From: Alphaproteobacteria bacterium
Lineage (GTDB): Bacteria > Pseudomonadota > Alphaproteobacteria > UBA9219 > RFNS01
Direction of reading: 5' to 3'
Length of the DNA: 46,881 nucleotides
Assembly (NCBI GenBank): GCA_009927055.1
Contig: RFNS01000297.1
Location: forward strand, 1 to 46,881
In this document: positions 44,697 to 46,881 of the stretch, one piece after another
Position numbering within the stretch: the first letter of the stretch is position 1
Layout: each line of letters begins with the position of its first letter
Translations under genes and position numbers: made by a program
Notes under the pieces: generated by a model
Told to the model about the DNA's origin: nothing
Database searches by the model: none
What the model saw: only the letters and a program-made list of their open reading frames with translations

Positions 44697-44978
44697 TCAT
44701 GAAAGGCTTGATGGCGCAGCAGATGCCGCCACTACTTTTACTCGGGGATCACGCAGTGGATGTTCAGGGGGAAGGGTTGTTATTGCTTTTTCGACGATGC
44801 CGACAGCTGCTTGGCAAAAACATTCTACGCTCACATTTCCGGCCTTATCAACAGCATAGGACTTTACAAGAGGATCGGGATCTCCAAGAGAATCAATATT
44901 TGAGGTGTCAGCTGCCAAGATATCTCTAAACAGGGTAAGGTCTTGTACAGCTTCAGTTTGCACAGTTTGCGTGGTCAT
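44697..44978 (-). CDS. Orphan 93-residue protein inserted between sucC and sucD
   Basis: Starts 1 base after the sucC stop and ends 20 bases before sucD, leaving exactly the sucD ribosome site. An acidic N-terminal half (VQTEAVQDLTLFRDILAADT then DSLGDPDPLV) is followed by AGNVSVECFCQAAVGIVEKA and PPEHPLRDPRVKVVAASAA. The nucleotide composition is more A+T-rich than sucC or sucD. No family recognised and no own ribosome site, so translation would depend on coupling to sucC. Confidence 0.6.
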   Translation of the reverse strand: MTTQTVQTEAVQDLTLFRDILAADTSNIDSLGDPDPLVKSYAVDKAGNVSVECFCQAAVGIVEKAITTLPPEHPLRDPRVKVVAASAAPSSLS

Positions 44979-44979
44979 T

Positions 44980-46164
44980 TTAAGCAGCTTTCATTTTAAG
45001 GGTTGAAACAACTTTCTCAGCGGCGTCGGCCAGATTATCGGCCGAAAGAATGGGCAAGCCGCTTTCGGCCAAAATCTTTTTACCCAGATCAACGTTGGTG
45101 CCTTCAAGGCGCACCACCAACGGCACTTTCAGCGAGACTTCTTTGGCCGCCGCAATGACACCCTCGGCGATGATATCGCAACGCATGATGCCGCCAAAAA
45201 TGTTCACCAAAATGGCTTTCACGTTTTTATCGCGCAGAATGATTTTGAAGGCGGTTGTCACACGCTCTTTGGTGGCGCCGCCGCCCACATCCAAAAAGTT
45301 GGCAGGCTGGCCGCCATATAACTTAATGATATCCATGGTGGCCATGGCCAAGCCGGCACCATTGACCATACAGCCAATATTGCCTTCCAGGCGCACATAA
45401 TTCAGTTCATGCTTGGTGGCTTCCACTTCGGCGGGGTCTTCTTCCGCTTCATCGCGCATGGCGGCCACATCGGCGTGGCGGAACAGCGCGTTATCATCAA
45501 ACACAATTTTGGCATCCAGCGCCAGCACATCATCGCCCGTGGTGACCACCAACGGGTTAATTTCGACAATGGCCATATCCATTTGCGTGAAGGCTTTGTA
45601 CATGGCGGTTAAAAATGCCACGCATTTGTTCACCTGCTTGCCTTGTAGGCCCAAACCAAAGGCAATATCACGCGCATGGTAGGGTTGCAGACCTGTGAGA
45701 GGATCGATGGCGACCTTGATAATTTTTTCGGGGTGCGTTTTGGCCACTTCCTCAATTTCAACGCCACCTTCGGTCGAGGCCATGACGGTGACGCGCTGCG
45801 TGGCGCGATCGACCAGCAGACCCAGATAAAGTTCGCGCGCAATATCGCACGCTTCGGTAATAAAAACTTTCTGAACCTTTTGCCCCTGCGGCCCTGTTTG
45901 CGGGGTGATCAGCTGCATGCCCAGCATCCGCGTGGCTTCGGCCCTCACGGTGGCAACATCCTTGGCCAGCTTCACGCCGCCACCCTTGCCACGCCCACCG
46001 GCATGAATTTGTGATTTAACCACCCACATGGTGGCGCCTGTTTCTTTGCCCAAGCGTTCGGCCGCGGCCACCGCTTCATCGGGCGTAAAGGCGACATAGC
46101 CGGGCGGCGTGGCCACCCCAAATTTTCTTAAAATATCTTTGGCTTGGTATTCGTGGATATTCAT
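44980..46164 (-). CDS. sucC: Succinyl-CoA synthetase subunit beta
   Basis: ATP-grasp subunit that binds nucleotide and succinate. The N-terminal [70 protein letters not shown] and [11 protein letters not shown] are the family blocks. 394 residues. A GGAGGG site precedes the ATG at 46164; a longer in-frame reading is upstream junk. The promoter is 36 bases upstream. Confidence 0.98.
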   Translation of the reverse strand: MNIHEYQAKDILRKFGVATPPGYVAFTPDEAVAAAERLGKETGATMWVVKSQIHAGGRGKGGGVKLAKDVATVRAEATRMLGMQLITPQTGPQGQKVQKVFITEACDIARELYLGLLVDRATQRVTVMASTEGGVEIEEVAKTHPEKIIKVAIDPLTGLQPYHARDIAFGLGLQGKQVNKCVAFLTAMYKAFTQMDMAIVEINPLVVTTGDDVLALDAKIVFDDNALFRHADVAAMRDEAEEDPAEVEATKHELNYVRLEGNIGCMVNGAGLAMATMDIIKLYGGQPANFLDVGGGATKERVTTAFKIILRDKNVKAILVNIFGGIMRCDIIAEGVIAAAKEVSLKVPLVVRLEGTNVDLGKKILAESGLPILSADNLADAAEKVVSTLKMKAA

Positions 46165-46199
46165 GCGCCCTCCGGCACAGTCGGGTTGATTCAGATGTC

Positions 46200-46228
46200 T
46201 GAATAGACGTTTACAAAAAGCATGGCAA
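46200..46228 (-). promoter_or_regulatory. Putative sigma70 promoter of sucC
   Basis: Minus strand TTGCCA (46223-46228), 17-base spacer, TATTCA (46200-46205). Predicted leader of about 29 bases with a Shine-Dalgarno site. Confidence 0.55.
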
Positions 46229-46275
46229 GTTGGGGGCCCGACCCAATTGAATACCCCCCATAACACGCACACCCT

Positions 46276-46304
46276 TGTCATGCCGGCGAAAACCGGGATT
46301 GATG
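46276..46304. repeat. Single palindromic repeat, degenerate
   Basis: TGTCATGCCGGCGAAAACCG plus GGATTGATGG is a lone relative of the doublet family, without a facing partner. The remainder of 46229-46454 shows no feature I can support. Confidence 0.65.
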
Positions 46305-46454
46305 GCAACGCCTGTGGCAGAACCGCGCCTGAAACCGTCGTGCATGCACTCAGGCGCAGAGGTGATGCGCGCCCGCGCACAAACTCAAAACAGTACCGTA
46401 GTCGTTAATTGTCACAAACACCGGGGCGGGGCCGAATGATGTGTGCCGCGGTGG

Positions 46455-46598
46455 CTAACCTCGATCGGGGCCATCATGCCCTCCCCGATCCGGGGCTACC
46501 TGGCAACTCCCATATTGGTATGAACCCGACAGGCTGCCGTTGCTGCATGTGCGTGTTTGTCGGTATTGAGGCTCATGCGCACCCCTGCGTGGAAAGCC
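46455..46598 (-). pseudogene. Decayed repeat unit of the adjacent Cys-rich repeat protein
   Basis: In the same frame as the gene on its right, but after two in-frame stops (46653-46655 and 46599-46601), the DNA reads RQTRTCSNGSLSGSYQYGSC and then QVAPDRGGH to a TAG at 46455-46457. RTCSNGSLSGSYQY is identical to the intact neighbour repeat at the protein level, while codons differ mainly at third positions. Another frame shows a WGSI match in between, suggesting frameshift decay. Confidence 0.65.
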
Positions 46599-46652
46599 TC
46601 AGCTTCTTGTCAACATCTCACGCCCAAATAGAACCCCAACGTGCAGTTTTGT

Positions 46653-46881
46653 TCACATCCCGCTTAGATCTTGCTCCATGCAGGACTGATACTGGTACGA
46701 GCCGGACAAACTACCATTACTGCATGTGCGCTGTTCCGTGCGGGCACAAAGGCTACCATGGCCACTAAAGTACAGATAAGCCGTGACACTTTGACCATGC
46801 GCAATGCTGCTGCCCCACGGCGAGCTGCACGATGCGCAAGACGTGGTGCATGATGAGAACGTAAAACTGCCCGACAGGCTG
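46653..46881 (-). CDS. C-terminus of a Cys-rich tandem-repeat surface-type protein (partial)
   Basis: Open from the window edge to TGA at 46653-46655. Two repeat units of 56 residues are visible, each with the core SLSGSF/SY..SC: SLSGSFTFSSC, later RTCSNGSLSGSYQYQSC. Between them lies TTSCASCSSPWGSSIAHGQS and VTAYLYF. The pattern (NG.LSGSY.Y.SC, PWG.SIA.G.SVTAY) is that of long adhesin-like repeat proteins. The 5' part is outside the window. The protein ends in MEQDLSGM, and a further decayed repeat follows, so this gene may itself be truncated. Confidence 0.7.
   Translation of the reverse strand, partial: SLSGSFTFSSCTTSCASCSSPWGSSIAHGQSVTAYLYFSGHGSLCARTEQRTCSNGSLSGSYQYQSCMEQDLSGM

Noticed and set aside
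46409-46768. 119-codon plus-strand frame with apparent CMCAVPCG-like repeats
   Set aside because: The repetition is a shadow of the minus-strand NGSLSGSY repeats; only the minus frame gives a known repeat pattern and third-position variation.
46400-46881. Structured RNA or riboswitch upstream of sucC
   Set aside because: The similar blocks at 46511-46555 and 46688-46732 first looked like RNA repeats but are explained by protein repeats on the minus strand.

Overview
The window looks like a chromosomal segment of a free-living alphaproteobacterium of medium-high G+C. Supporting markers are a C4-pathway 5-aminolevulinate synthase, a bacterial NDUFA12-type complex I subunit, a ChpT-like phosphotransferase, an HdaA-like protein, DUF2155, paired etfB/etfA, and a J-domain/BolA pair. 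No phage, plasmid or large island is visible. The exact lineage cannot be fixed from the sequence; a Micavibrio-like or Rhodospirillales-related group is only a guess.

Layout. 1-2551: ribosomal operon rpsF-rpsR-DUF2232-rplI (minus). 2665-3888: hemA. 3960-5412: plus-strand cluster NDUFA12-mlaD-DUF2155. 5394-8002: minus-strand etfB, GIY-YIG cassette, etfA, ruvC. 8082-8828: lptB. 9009-14541: tightly overlapped chemotaxis operon cheA-cheW-cheY-cheB-cheR (minus), preceded by chpT. 15432-16190: NAD kinase. 16364-19455: valS with a small exported protein. 19495-23112: DUF2066, PerM-type membrane protein, hdaA, glycosyltransferase. 23137-24809: purM-purN. 24979-31332: a mini-membrane protein, ndk, gmk, tRNA-Leu(CAA), J-domain protein, bolA, RHH protein, a DUF6898-like protein, a broken yraN, gshB and yifB. 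31547-32753: tsaB-rimI. 32915-34931: flavin reductase, [2Fe-2S] ferredoxin, 5-FTHF cyclo-ligase. 35029-37593: small exported protein, xthA, glycosyltransferase 2. 37656-42597: three-gene ABC exporter (permease, ATPase, membrane-fusion protein) interrupted by a reversed DUF1523-like gene, followed by an RTX protein. 42831-46164: DUF2786-like coiled-coil protein, a mini-membrane protein, and sucC-orphan-sucD. The right edge holds the C-terminus of a cysteine-rich repeat protein (minus strand) followed by a decayed repeat unit.

Working together: ribosome/translation genes, purine synthesis (purM, purN, gmk, ndk), central and electron metabolism (sucCD, etfBA, reductase-ferredoxin, NDUFA12), envelope biogenesis (lptB, mlaD, exporter) and chemotaxis dominate.

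Three layers stand out beyond ordinary gene content. (1) Many genes without a Shine-Dalgarno site carry a sigma70-like -35/-10 pair whose -10 ends only 5-7 bases before the ATG, which suggests widespread leaderless transcription. (2) Palindromic intergenic repeats of the kind that translate as FPRKRES occur as facing pairs in many gaps, and some repeats have become part of genes (chpT tail, GIY-YIG upstream frame). (3) Accessory insertions sit inside core operons (GIY-YIG in etfBA, an orphan in sucCD, DUF1523 in the exporter), next to gene remnants (yraN, the repeat protein).
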